Assembly: GCA_034522495.1 (NCBI GenBank)
Contig: JAXHLG010000002.1
Location: forward strand, 310,001-374,000
Origin: JAXHLG01 sp034522495
GTDB lineage: Bacteria; Patescibacteriota; Minisyncoccia; Moranbacterales; DUUL01
DNA length: 64,000 nt
Direction: 5' to 3'
The position numbers and the translations under genes are program-made. Below are positions 11,001 to 19,132 of this stretch, in pieces; the first letter of the stretch is position 1; the number at the start of each line of letters is the position of its first letter. Under the pieces are notes generated by a model that had not been told where the DNA came from, searched no databases, and saw only the letters and a program-made list of their open reading frames with translations.

Positions 11001-12221
11001 GGTTCTTTTGATATTTATAATTTAGGATATCAGTGGAGCACGGGAGAGAAAGTTGCGGGAATTTGGGACGAAATCCGCATCTCCTCCTCCGCCCGCTCTT
11101 CCGGCTGGATTGCAACCGAATACAACAACCAAAACGCTCCCGGGACGTTCTATAATGTCGGCGCGGAAGAAACCACTGCCGACCCAACCAAAACCAAAAC
11201 CATTTCCTTCTGGATCAAGGCCGATGACACCACGAGCCGAAAGGTTATGGACATAGACGGCACCGACCAGATAGAAATAGACGCAAGCTCCAATATCGTC
11301 GCCACGAGCTTCCCGGACCCAACCGTCTATGTGGACGGCTCCAGCGCCTCGGCCACCATTGACTCAAACTGGCACCATGTGGTCATCACCGACACCACCG
11401 GCGTCACAGCCAGCGCCCTGGATCTCGCCCGCGTCTCCACCGACTACTTCGACGGCGCCCTGGACGAGATCCGCCTCTACGACCGCGTCCTCTCAAGCGA
11501 CGAGATTTCCAAACTCTACCGCCACGGAAAAAGAACCCTCCAGCTCAACTCCTCCACCAAAAACTCCCTAACCTCCGGCCTGGTCGGCCACTGGACCTTT
11601 GACGGCCCCGACATGGACTGGGACAACACCGGCGCCGAAGTCCGCGACCTCTCCGGCCAAGCCAACCACGGCGCCGCCCAAAACGGCCCCAAACCCGCCA
11701 TCGGCAAACAAGGCCAAGCGCTTTCGTTTGATGGGGTGGATGATTATGTGGAGGTTCCAATTGGTGTTGGAGATATAGGTACAATCTCTATTTGGTGTTT
11801 AATTAATGATACTTCTGTTACTAATAATATATATACGCAAGGGGACTATAGTGATGGTGATCGTGCATATGTAGTAGTGATGGATGGTGATTTTCAAATA
11901 CGTTTAGGTGGATCTGGTGGTGTTAATACTGGTTACGGTATTGATGAGAATGCGTGGGTTCATCTTGTTCTGTTATGGGATGCTGGTAACTGGGAAGCGT
12001 ATGCGAAAGGCTCATGGGTTGCTAGCGGTACTTATTCTGATGTAATTAATGCCTCACCTGTCAATTGGATTGGTCGATATGCTTCTGATGATGGTAATGG
12101 TGGTGATGGATATATTAACGGCAAAATCGACGACGTCCGCATCTACAACCGAGCCCTCTCCGAGTCCGAAATCGGGAAACTGTATAGGATAGGATCCAGA
12201 AAATTTCAAATTCGTCAGTAG
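8007..12221 (+). CDS. secreted multidomain LamG/DUF2341/beta-helix protein
   Basis: A 1404-residue protein with a signal peptide (residues 1-28, ending near QTALG). Residues about 130-235 form a low-complexity linker that contains two PPASAEATAWQA-like copies and is encoded by DNA that elsewhere is intergenic repeat. Residues about 318-635 resemble a right-handed beta-helix ending in the common DIGADE motif. Residues about 652-720 start a LamG (concanavalin A-like) domain. A DUF2341 domain (about 722-830) and a full LamG domain (about 875-1030) follow. The rest of the first LamG domain seems to resume at about 1062-1175. A last LamG domain occupies 1189-1397. LamG domains usually bind glycans or proteins, so a cell-surface binding role is likely but the ligand is unknown. 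LamG cores are AT-rich while domain edges are GC-rich. No SD precedes the ATG. Confidence 0.88.
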   Translation: MQKTTKKTILITSLALAVFLILSQTALGERFNFPQNLTGKLFSFLGNNEITLKDYDQGYIILVKPKATGSGETRAEAGDVVEIRSIKDLKKKFGTDKPFLGDKEKTKLLAFHYPGELSEGQKEKMISPVYEDREMPNDKAQMTNQAQSSNGETPASAEAAAWQANKKQETNSKPPASAEATAWQAKHPVKEQGTNGAGKAQTEEGESHQSSVIGDRENDSGISNSATAEVELQEEPETVKNRAYGIDYTKILSEKDILIARDPKKGFEELPTLNLEYLKKKPECQQAAAKISNKIARIEKRNQKIDQFLNSLLPQVLAATESASIVDPDNAAGTDYTSLNAWETGEERDLTASGEIAVATCRSTAGSADTTAVAIDGWTTDSDNYIKVWTDPSEDYRHDGKWDESAYRLNVGGSDTPLSISVAYTQVKGIQVKHSGFDSNAGIYWNAEHILLDKLVVVYVAGNSITESAGEALEQNGVSANGALVVNSIFIGESTGGYGPPNTAIEVKMHTNAAGLTFYNCTAYGWQRAFYGARPGVLCKNCIGYGSTVEDFNDDINDASCSHNLSSDDTAPGPNSITNAKVNFVDEINGDFHLAANDANAKNAGTDLSSDANLAFSDDIDGESRPKEEAWDIGADEASGSTQTNTPATGFMAGGLMAYWSFDGSAMDWSASGAELRDVSGNSYHGDVSGAGKSSVVPGRQGQALSFNGSGDYAGVGNVAGAEFRKKITIQSSEVSENLTDFPVYVDLSTLGSDFFTNTNAGCADVRVTQSDGSTEVPREVVSCDTTAETGELHFKAPSLSASSDTDFYIYYGSGGSDYADSDTYGAENVWTNGYEAVYHLEETPSGSGGTHYDSTANANDGTTQNGVTTDATGQLNGADGFDASDDYIDIGGLNIPADSDFTYSMWVNVSEWAGNNPGVWRSDSNSQGDYINHFNSDTGYPYIKWGSSGTTILNPSSGYAVPLKELVHIAFAVLSSDNAEFYANGELKHSNNHSVSTGSFDIYNLGYQWSTGEKVAGIWDEIRISSSARSSGWIATEYNNQNAPGTFYNVGAEETTADPTKTKTISFWIKADDTTSRKVMDIDGTDQIEIDASSNIVATSFPDPTVYVDGSSASATIDSNWHHVVITDTTGVTASALDLARVSTDYFDGALDEIRLYDRVLSSDEISKLYRHGKRTLQLNSSTKNSLTSGLVGHWTFDGPDMDWDNTGAEVRDLSGQANHGAAQNGPKPAIGKQGQALSFDGVDDYVEVPIGVGDIGTISIWCLINDTSVTNNIYTQGDYSDGDRAYVVVMDGDFQIRLGGSGGVNTGYGIDENAWVHLVLLWDAGNWEAYAKGSWVASGTYSDVINASPVNWIGRYASDDGNGGDGYINGKIDDVRIYNRALSESEIGKLYRIGSRKFQIRQ

Positions 12222-12222
12222 G

Positions 12223-12368
12223 TTAAGGATACAAGGATACAAGAAACAAGGGTACAAACAAATATCAATAACCAAAATTTTAAAGAAACAAACAGTTTGA
12301 GTATTGAATATTTGAATTTTGAATTTTTTTGTATCCTTGTATCCTTGTATCTTGTATCCTTATTAATA
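12223..12368. repeat. AT-rich hairpin repeat R1, full gene-less copy
   Basis: Left arm AAGGATACAAGGATACAAG and right arm CTTGTATCCTTATT pair over much of their length. The loop includes CAATAACCAAAATTTT and ACAAACAGTTTGAG. The left loop flank matches the sequence just before the four-helix-bundle gene at 21991. Confidence 0.8.
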
Positions 12369-12452
12369 TGAGTTGTGGCTTTGCGCTTTGACTTTTGACT
12401 TTTGACTTAATATATCTGTGGCTTTGACCTTTGACTTTTAAAACAAAATTTC

Positions 12453-13061
12453 ATGAAAAAAATAATTTACTCAACAATAGGATTTATAGTGTTGGCCGGC
12501 TTGATCGGCTGGCTGGTTTTTGCGTTGCAAGGAGGGGAACAAGAGGGCGGAGAACAAGGAGGGGAAGAAAAGGAGCCGATGACGCTGGAGGAGAACAAGA
12601 AAGATTTGGAGCAATACAGCCGGAATTCACAAATCGACTCAAAAAACAGAAGATACAAGAACAAAGAATACGGCATCTCTTTGACCATTCCCGAAGAAAT
12701 GACGGTTTCCAATTTCCAGGAAGGCCGGGACGGGGAAGTGGTTTTATTCCAAGAAAAAGCGGGCACCAAAGAATCCGGCGCCTCCTGGATCCAGATGTTT
12801 ATCACCCCTTTTGACGAGGAAGGACCGCTGACTCCCGAGCGGATCAAGCAGGATTTGCCGGACTTGGAGATAGAAAATCCCCAGCGGGCAACCTTGACCC
12901 AAAACGACATCAAAGGACTGATTTTTTTCACCCAAGACCCCTCCCTGGGCAAAATCCGCGAAGTCTGGTTCACCCGAAACGGATATCTCTACCAGGTGAC
13001 AACGGAGGAAAAATATGAGAAAATGATTGTGAGGCTTGTTGAAAGTATTAGCTTTGACTAA
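12453..13061 (+). CDS. membrane-anchored extracytoplasmic protein, unknown function
   Basis: A 202-residue protein with one N-terminal membrane segment (about residues 4-25), then a Gly/Glu-rich linker, then a soluble domain from about residue 65 (YGISLTIPEEMTV, later EVWFTRNGYLYQVTT). The layout resembles small PsbP-like or lipoprotein-type extracytoplasmic domains, but I do not recognise a family with confidence. It sits between two surface-protein genes on the same strand, so a role in envelope biology is plausible. There is no SD. The next gene begins 14 bp after its stop. Confidence 0.7.
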   Translation: MKKIIYSTIGFIVLAGLIGWLVFALQGGEQEGGEQGGEEKEPMTLEENKKDLEQYSRNSQIDSKNRRYKNKEYGISLTIPEEMTVSNFQEGRDGEVVLFQEKAGTKESGASWIQMFITPFDEEGPLTPERIKQDLPDLEIENPQRATLTQNDIKGLIFFTQDPSLGKIREVWFTRNGYLYQVTTEEKYEKMIVRLVESISFD

Positions 13062-13074
13062 TAAACACAAATTT

Positions 13075-13497
13075 ATGAATCAAAAACCCAAAGCCCAGAG
13101 CACAAAGCCCAGACAAAACACAAAACCTGAAACCGGTCAAAGCACAAACGACTACAGAGAGTTGGAACAAAGAACAACTGATTTTGCCAAAAGGGTATTG
13201 AGACTAACAAAGGCCCTCCCTAAAAATTGCCAAAATATTGAAATGATTAAGCAAATAACTCGTTCCTCCGGTTCAATCGGAGCCAACTACAGGGAAGCCA
13301 ACGAGGCTTTGACTAAAAAAGATTTTTTATACAGAATCAGAATATCCAGAAAAGAAGCCAAAGAAACCGATCATTGGCTACAGCTAATTCAAGAAGCAAA
13401 TCCAGAGTTTTCACATAGAATGAAAGAGTTGTTTGTCGAATGCAGAGAACTGAGAAATATATTTTCCGCTATCATCAACAAAGTGCAGAAGAATTAG
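13075..13497 (+). CDS. four-helix-bundle protein (S23/IVS-type)
   Basis: A 140-residue protein of the S23 family (proteins first known from 23S rRNA intervening sequences, related in fold to Avd of diversity-generating retroelements). The family signature is clear: YRELEQRTTDFAKRV, then ITRSSGSIGANYREANEA, then FLYRIRISRKEAKETDHWL. The start at 13075 is preferred over an upstream ATG at 13036 that lies inside the preceding gene. The first 25 or so residues (rich in K, P, Q, T) come from the left arm of a long inverted repeat, and the right arm follows the stop codon, so the gene sits inside a hairpin element. Function is unknown; RNA or nucleic-acid binding is suggested by relatives. Confidence 0.85.
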   Translation: MNQKPKAQSTKPRQNTKPETGQSTNDYRELEQRTTDFAKRVLRLTKALPKNCQNIEMIKQITRSSGSIGANYREANEALTKKDFLYRIRISRKEAKETDHWLQLIQEANPEFSHRMKELFVECRELRNIFSAIINKVQKN

Positions 13498-13574
13498 TTT
13501 GTTTTCTCATTCGGGCTTTGTGTTTCGGTCAGTTTGTGCTTTTGTTTTCGTTTGTGTTTTGTCTGGGCTTTGTG
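13101..13574. repeat. 24-bp perfect inverted repeat enclosing the four-helix-bundle gene
   Basis: Positions 13101-13124 (CACAAAGCCCAGAC, then a CAAAACAC-type run) are exactly complementary in reverse to 13551-13574. The gene 13075-13497 lies almost wholly between and within the arms. A gene-less hairpin built from the same words lies at 7040-7190. Confidence 0.85.
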
Positions 13575-13605
13575 TTTTGAATAGTTTGTGCTTTAAAATA
13601 ATTTT

Positions 13606-15678
13606 ATGCAAAAAATACTCGTAACAATTTTTATCTCCCTCATCTTCCTCATCCCCCACATCGCGGATGCAGGAACTATTATCCGCCCCGTAATGAACTC
13701 CGGCCTGGTCGGCTACTGGGACTTCCAAGAAGGCGCGGGAAGCACCGCCTATGAAAAAAGCGGCAACTTAAACCACGGCACGCTCACCAATATGGACCCT
13801 GCCACCGACTGGACTGACGGCCAAATCGGCGCCGGGTTGGACTTTGATGGGGTAGATGATTATGTGGATTTAACTTCTCTTGATTTTACTTCGATAGCTA
13901 ATGAGAATGCAATGACGTTTGGCGGTTGGGTTAAAATTACAGGCGATATTACTGCTGCTGATTACACTATGGGTGGGAATTATGATGGCCATGTTACCAC
14001 TGCAGCCTTCGTCCTATATAGTGATTATGGTGGTGATGGCGTTGGGTGGCGTGCGGGGGTTGCAGATTCAAACGGATTTGTAGATGGTGTATTAACCTCC
14101 ACGGCTCGTGATACAACAAAACAAGATACGTGGCAGCATATAATTATGACATGGGATGGGATAGACTTGAAATTATATGTAGATGGAACGTTAGATGATA
14201 CGGCATCCGGCAGTCTATCAATAAATGATGTTGATTATACTGCCATCGGAAGACAAGGCGTTTACGATGCTAAAAATATGCAAGGCCAAATCGACGAAGT
14301 CCGCATCTACAACCGCGCGTTGTCGGAGGGGGAGATTGAGCGGCTGTATAAGCTCACCAGGCCCAAGATCAAGGCGCCGACGCGCGACGGCCTGGTGGGG
14401 TATTGGTCCATGGAGGAAGGCAGCGGCACCCAGGTCGGCGATATGAGCGGCAACGGCAACCACGGCACCATGCAAAACATGGACCCCGCCACCGACTGGG
14501 TCACCGGCAAATACGGCCAGGGGTTGGATTTTGACGGGAGTGATGATTATGTGGATGCTAATATTCCCGAAATATCCTCTGTGCCTCTTTCGGTGTCTTT
14601 CTGGATGAAACCAAATGATGGCACATGGAGAAGTATATTAAAGATTTCTGATGGTGGCTTAAATGTATGTAGTTTTGGTTTTGATGGCACTGTTAATAGA
14701 TACAAGTTCAAAATGGATGCAGATGGAGATGATACCAGTATTGCCGATACTTTAAATTCTTTAAATAAATGGGTTCACGTAACAGCAACCGTGACTGATG
14801 AAGAGGTTCGCTTGTATAGAAATGCTGATCTTCGCGGAACAAGCAGTTGGCCAAAGACAATGAATTTAAATGTTTTAAATATTGGAGATAGTCCGCTAGC
14901 TAGTGATTTATTTCAAGGCAAAATCGACGAAGTCCGCATCTACAACCGCGCGCTGTCGGAGGGGGAAATCGAGACGCTGTATGAGTCGGGGCAGGCGAAG
15001 CTGAATTCCTCGCAGACCGACCGGCTTACCGACGGCCTGGTGGGTATGTGGTCCTTTGACGGCCCGGACATTGCCGGCACCACCGCCTACGACCGCTCCT
15101 CGGGCGCCAACCACGGTACCCTCACAAACGGCCCCCAAAAAACCATCGGCAAAGTCGGGCAAGGGTTGGATTTTGATGGTGTGGATGATAATGTGACTAT
15201 ATCTGCTAATTCTGCTTTTGAATTCGGCGAAGCTGAGAATTGGTCCGTGTCTTTGTGGACAAAATATACTGATAGCAATTGTAATGGAAATAAGGTGGCA
15301 GTAGGAAGGTATAATGGTAGGCAATGGTGGATTGGTTGTCAGGGTTCTGAGATAGCGGGAGGGACATTAAGAGATAGTGATGGTGTCCAGCAAAATTTTG
15401 AAGGAACAACATTATTAAATGATAACCAATGGCATCACTTGCTATTGACGGTAACGAGAAGAGTTGACAATGATCGAATCGATTTTTATGTTGATGGGAA
15501 TCACGAAAAGAATGAAAACCCAGATTTTACAGGCAATTTTGATATTGGAGCCGATTTATTTTTTGGTACATTTACAGGATCGGATTATCTTTGGAGTGGC
15601 CAAATCGACGAAGCCCGCATCTATAATAGAGCGTTGAGCGAAGATGAAATTCAGAGATTATACAACATGGGACGGTAG
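13606..15678 (+). CDS. secreted triple-LamG protein
   Basis: A 690-residue protein with a signal peptide (residues 1-22, cleavage near IADAG). Three LamG domains follow (about 25-250, 260-460 and 470-690). Each begins GLVGYW or GLVGMWSFDG, continues with a GLDFDGVDDYV anchor, and ends GQIDEVRIYNRALSEGEI. Anchors are nearly identical in DNA sequence between domains while cores are divergent and AT-rich. The protein probably sits outside the cell and binds carbohydrate or protein; no catalytic domain is visible. The ATG follows directly after the right arm of the inverted repeat that encloses the preceding gene. Confidence 0.88.
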   Translation: MQKILVTIFISLIFLIPHIADAGTIIRPVMNSGLVGYWDFQEGAGSTAYEKSGNLNHGTLTNMDPATDWTDGQIGAGLDFDGVDDYVDLTSLDFTSIANENAMTFGGWVKITGDITAADYTMGGNYDGHVTTAAFVLYSDYGGDGVGWRAGVADSNGFVDGVLTSTARDTTKQDTWQHIIMTWDGIDLKLYVDGTLDDTASGSLSINDVDYTAIGRQGVYDAKNMQGQIDEVRIYNRALSEGEIERLYKLTRPKIKAPTRDGLVGYWSMEEGSGTQVGDMSGNGNHGTMQNMDPATDWVTGKYGQGLDFDGSDDYVDANIPEISSVPLSVSFWMKPNDGTWRSILKISDGGLNVCSFGFDGTVNRYKFKMDADGDDTSIADTLNSLNKWVHVTATVTDEEVRLYRNADLRGTSSWPKTMNLNVLNIGDSPLASDLFQGKIDEVRIYNRALSEGEIETLYESGQAKLNSSQTDRLTDGLVGMWSFDGPDIAGTTAYDRSSGANHGTLTNGPQKTIGKVGQGLDFDGVDDNVTISANSAFEFGEAENWSVSLWTKYTDSNCNGNKVAVGRYNGRQWWIGCQGSEIAGGTLRDSDGVQQNFEGTTLLNDNQWHHLLLTVTRRVDNDRIDFYVDGNHEKNENPDFTGNFDIGADLFFGTFTGSDYLWSGQIDEARIYNRALSEDEIQRLYNMGR

Positions 15679-16375
15679 ATTGAGAAATCCTAAATCCTAA
15701 ACTCTTCATGCCTAAGGCAGATCCGCCTCAGGCGGAAAATCTTAAACAATATCAAAATCCAAAACTCAAAAATCAGAAACAGTTTTGCATTTTCCTTATT
15801 TGGTATTAGAATTTGTTTAGAATTTAGTATTTAGATATTGTTTAGAGTTTAGAATTTAGTGCTTAGAGTTTTAGGAAAGAGGGGTTGTATAATATGGGAA
15901 GGTAGATATCAAGAATGACAAATGCCAAACCCGCTCAAATGTCAAATCAAATCCAAAGCTCAAAAGTCAAATCTCCCACCGCAAAGCGGGGTCCCGCTTT
16001 CATTAAAATAAAAAAGGTAGCGGGAAAAAGTCCCACCGCTTTGCGGGGTCTCGCTTTCAACTTGCAATAATTAAGGTAGCGGGAAAATCCACAGCTAAAA
16101 GCTAAAAACTATATTCGCTTTGCAAGTGGAACTTATAGAAATTGGTGGAAACTTGCTCACTCCGCTTGCGAAACTAATAGAAGTTTATTGTAGTTACAAT
16201 CAATTTCAACCAGTTTCCATGAATTTCTATCAATTTCTACAAATTTCCATGAATTTCCTAATTTCTAAATTTGTTTAAGCTTTCGGGTTTTGAGTTGTGG
16301 ATTTGACCTTTGATTTTTGCGCTTTGTTTTTTAAACCTTTGAATTTTGCCTGCCTGGCGGAGACAGGAGCTTATT
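15679..16375. other. repeat-rich spacer
   Basis: No credible gene. It contains a TCCTAAA/TTTAGA hairpin (15684-15870) with an inserted GCCTCAGGCGGAAAA palindrome, a LamG 3'-end remnant, CAAATGTCAAATCAAATCC words (15913-15968), two CCCGCTTTGCGGGG-type palindromes (15974-16060) and repeated GAAATTGGTGGAAACTTG words (16130-16260). Confidence 0.75.
15885..15903 (+). pseudogene. remnant of a LamG gene 3' end
   Basis: The bases encode LYNMGR followed by a stop, the same ending as the gene that stops at 15678, with TAGATAT beyond it. A second remnant (LYNMGR without the stop) lies at about 19070. Both fit lost or rearranged LamG genes. Confidence 0.4.
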
Positions 16376-16420
16376 TTGACAAAGCTGGCTTTTATTGCTA
16401 TCATACCTACTATAATAGGT
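16376..16420 (+). promoter_or_regulatory. sigma70-type promoter and operator-like palindrome for the AAA_14 gene
   Basis: TTGACA (16376-16381) and TATCAT (16399-16404) are 17 bp apart. The inverted repeat ACCTA-N6-TAGGT (16405-16420) covers the expected start of transcription and could bind a repressor. The gene starts 28 bp later. Confidence 0.6.
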
Positions 16421-16448
16421 AAATATATAACTTTTTACTCACTATATT

Positions 16449-17759
16449 ATGAAAATAGAGGAAACTATTTTGGAGCAGAATCGGCATTGGCGGGGAGAGA
16501 GCGCTGCCGAGGGCTGCGTTTCCAGGGATTTGTTGGAAGAAATCAAGCTGGATTCCAAATTTATAGAGGTGATAGCCGGAGTTAGAAGAAGCGGAAAGTC
16601 CACTATCTTTTATTTGCTCGTAGATGAGCTGATAAATCGCCGGGGGGTTGATCCGGGCGAGATTCTGCTGGTCAATTTCGACCATCCAGTTTTTGTTCCT
16701 TATTACGCTCAGGCGGAAAAGCTGGATGAAATAGTCAGCCAAGCGGAAATTCTGACTCAGAAGAAAATAAAGTATGTGTTTTTGGACGAGGTTCAGAATG
16801 TCCGCTTATGGGAGAAATGGGTTAAGGCCAAGTATGACGCCGGCGTGTTTGAGAAAATTTTTATCACCGGCTCCAACGCCGATCTGCTGGAAGGGGAATA
16901 TATATCGCGCTTGTCCGGCAGGTACTTTGCCCGCATCAATTACCCTTTTTCTTTTAAGGAGTTTCTAAGAGCCAAGGGACAGGATTATTATCGCGATTAT
17001 GTGAGAAATTATAACTTGAAGTATAAGCTGGTCGGTTTTTTTGATAAGTATTTGCGCTACGGCGGGTTTCCCGAAGCAGTCGAGAATGAAGAGAAGGATA
17101 TTTTGGTCAATTATTACCAGACCATTATTCTAAAAGATGTTATTGCCGGCAACGAGATTCGCGACGCTTACGGACTGAAACAGACGGCGTATTATCTGAT
17201 AAGCAACACAGCCAAATTGTTCAGCTATAACGCGATAGGTAAAAATTTGGATCTTCATGAAAGCACAGTCAAGGAGTATATAGATCACTTAAAGCAAGCA
17301 TATTTGTTTGAAGACCTGAAAAAGTTTGATTATTCTATCAAAAAACAGAACCGCAATCCGAGGAAAATTTACTGCGCGGACAACGGCCTGGTTTCGCAAG
17401 TTGGATTCAATTTTTCCTTAAACAGCGGGAGATTCCTGGAGAATTTGGTTTTTCTGGAGCTAAAAAGAAAGTTCGGCGGGGTGTATTACCACAGCGGCGA
17501 ATATGAATGCGATTTTGCGGTGACGGAGAAAAGCCGTCGGGGAAAGGAAAGAATCAGCCGGGTTTTTCAAGTATGCTACAATTTGAATCAGGATAATGAG
17601 AAAAGGGAAATCGAGGGAGTCCTGGAGGCTATGGAGAAATATAAGTTGACTCGGGGAACTATTTTGACCCACAATCAGGCCGACACCATCAGCCGAGGAG
17701 ACAAGAGAATAAACGTGCTTCCGGTTTGGAGGTGGATGATTGAAGAAAAAGCCGATTAA
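16449..17759 (+). CDS. AAA_14/DUF4143 ATPase
   Basis: A 436-residue protein with an N-terminal P-loop ATPase (Walker A GVRRSGKST, residues 44-52; Walker B YVFLDEV with D113/E114; sensor-like ITGSNADLL) and a C-terminal DUF4143 region with a nuclease-like fold (LENLVFLELKRKFG, then HSGEYECDFAV with a conserved Glu-Cys-Asp). The family is common in archaea and host-dependent bacteria; partners and substrates are poorly known, though nucleic-acid or toxin-antitoxin-like roles have been suggested. The gene has its own strong promoter and stands alone among repeats. There is no SD. Confidence 0.9.
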   Translation: MKIEETILEQNRHWRGESAAEGCVSRDLLEEIKLDSKFIEVIAGVRRSGKSTIFYLLVDELINRRGVDPGEILLVNFDHPVFVPYYAQAEKLDEIVSQAEILTQKKIKYVFLDEVQNVRLWEKWVKAKYDAGVFEKIFITGSNADLLEGEYISRLSGRYFARINYPFSFKEFLRAKGQDYYRDYVRNYNLKYKLVGFFDKYLRYGGFPEAVENEEKDILVNYYQTIILKDVIAGNEIRDAYGLKQTAYYLISNTAKLFSYNAIGKNLDLHESTVKEYIDHLKQAYLFEDLKKFDYSIKKQNRNPRKIYCADNGLVSQVGFNFSLNSGRFLENLVFLELKRKFGGVYYHSGEYECDFAVTEKSRRGKERISRVFQVCYNLNQDNEKREIEGVLEAMEKYKLTRGTILTHNQADTISRGDKRINVLPVWRWMIEEKAD

Positions 17760-18390
17760 TGCACTCGCTTCATTAGGGAAATGGGGAAACTTGGATGAAT
17801 TTGCGAGACCCCGAAGTTCGACTTCTGCATTCGCAGAAATCGAACTTCTCTTCCGGACTGCCGAGGCAAGTAAAAGTCACGGTTGGAGCGGGCCAGAGGA
17901 CAGTAAGATTGAGAATGCCAAATGACAAAATCCTAATGTCAAATCAAATCCAAAATCCAAATGACAAATTTGAAATTTATTCATTTGTCATTCATTTGTC
18001 ATTTGAGCGGTTTTGTCACTTGCCTGCCTGGCGGCAGACAGGGATTTAAGCTTTCGGGTTTTGAGTTGTGGCTTTGACTTTTGACTTTTGAACTTTGACT
18101 TTTAAACAGTTGGAATTTAGAATTTTTTTGTATCTTGTATCTTGCTTGCCCCGTGGGATCCCGCCTAGCGGGAGACTTTACGGGGTATCTTGTATCCTTA
18201 TTAATATAATTTTCAAATCCCAAACAGAAGTTTCTGTCATTTGCCTGCCTGGCGGCAGACAGGAGTTTAGTATTTTGAATTTGTTTAGAGTTTAGAATTT
18301 CGTGCTTAGAATTTCTTAAATCATTCTTAAATCCTTTAAGCTTTCGGGCTTTGAGCTGTGGTTTTGCGCTTTGAGTTTTGAGTTTTCACG

Positions 18391-18470
18391 GCTGGAGCGG
18401 GCTTCCTAGCCCGGTCCATGGATTCGGGGGTCAGCAAGAGAACCAATGAACCGATCCGGGAGGGTCGCTC
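18391..18470. repeat. GC-rich hairpin repeat R2, right end truncated
   Basis: Same family as 7200-7282. The terminal CCAG is replaced by GTAGGG. Confidence 0.75.
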
Positions 18471-18714
18471 GTAGGGTTATCAAATCCTAAACCCTAAATC
18501 CTAAACAATATCAAAATCTAAAATTCAAAATTCCAAACAGAAGTTTTTGTCATTTGAGTTTAGTATTTTGAATTTGTTTAGAATTTAGAATTTTCCGCCT
18601 GAGGCGGATCTGCCTTGAGCATGAAGTGCTTAGAATTTCTTAAATCATTCTTAAATCCTTTAAGCTTTCGGGTTTTTAGTTGTGGCTTTGCGTTTTGAGT
18701 TTTGAGTTTTCACG

Positions 18715-18796
18715 GCTGGAGCGGGCCTCCGGCCCGGTCCATGGATTCGGGAGTCAGCAAAAAAACCAATGAACCGACCCGGGAGGGTCGCTCCAG
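18715..18796. repeat. GC-rich hairpin repeat R2
   Basis: Almost identical to 7520-7600 including flanks; part of the segmental duplication 7424-7650 / 18625-18840. Confidence 0.8.
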
Positions 18797-18797
18797 T

Positions 18798-18957
18798 GAA
18801 GAAAAGAAAAGGACACAAGGACACAAGAAACAAGGATACAAACAAATATCAATGACCAAAAATCAAAGAAACAAACAGTTTGAATATTGAATATTTGAAT
18901 TTAGAATTTTTTTGTATCTTGCATCCTTGTAACTTGTATCCTTATTAATATAATTTT
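18798..18957. repeat. AT-rich hairpin repeat R1, full gene-less copy
   Basis: GGACACAAGGACACAAG on the left is mirrored by TTGTATCTTGCATCCTTG on the right. The loop holds CAAACAGTTTGAATATTG. Confidence 0.75.
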
Positions 18958-19132
18958 TAAATCTCCTAGTTTTTAGTTTTGAGCTGTGGTTTTGACTTTT
19001 GACTTTTGACTTTTGCGTTTTAAACAGTTTGTGTTTTTATCCTTTGGATTTATATTTATGAAAAGGTGTTGTATAATATGGGAAGGTCGATATTAATTTC
19101 TATTCTTAAATCTAATCTTTAATTACCTCTTC

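Larger units (their letters stand above)
17760..19132. other. 1.37-kb repeat-filled spacer
   Basis: No gene seen. From left to right: a GAAGTTCGACTTC palindrome (17813-17847), CAAATGACAAA words, a CCTGCCTGGCGGCAGACAGG palindrome (18021-18040, again at 18243), an R1 half carrying a CCCGTGGGATCCCGC-type insert (18112-18212), two R2 copies, one full R1 copy and a LamG-end remnant at about 19068-19090. Confidence 0.75.

Noticed and set aside
12431..12814. An overlapping 127-codon frame in the membrane-anchored protein gene
   Set aside because: It is a second-frame shadow; the other frame has a membrane helix and normal protein composition.
16346..16585. A 79-codon frame before the AAA_14 gene
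   Set aside because: It overlaps the promoter and the start of the ATPase gene in another frame.
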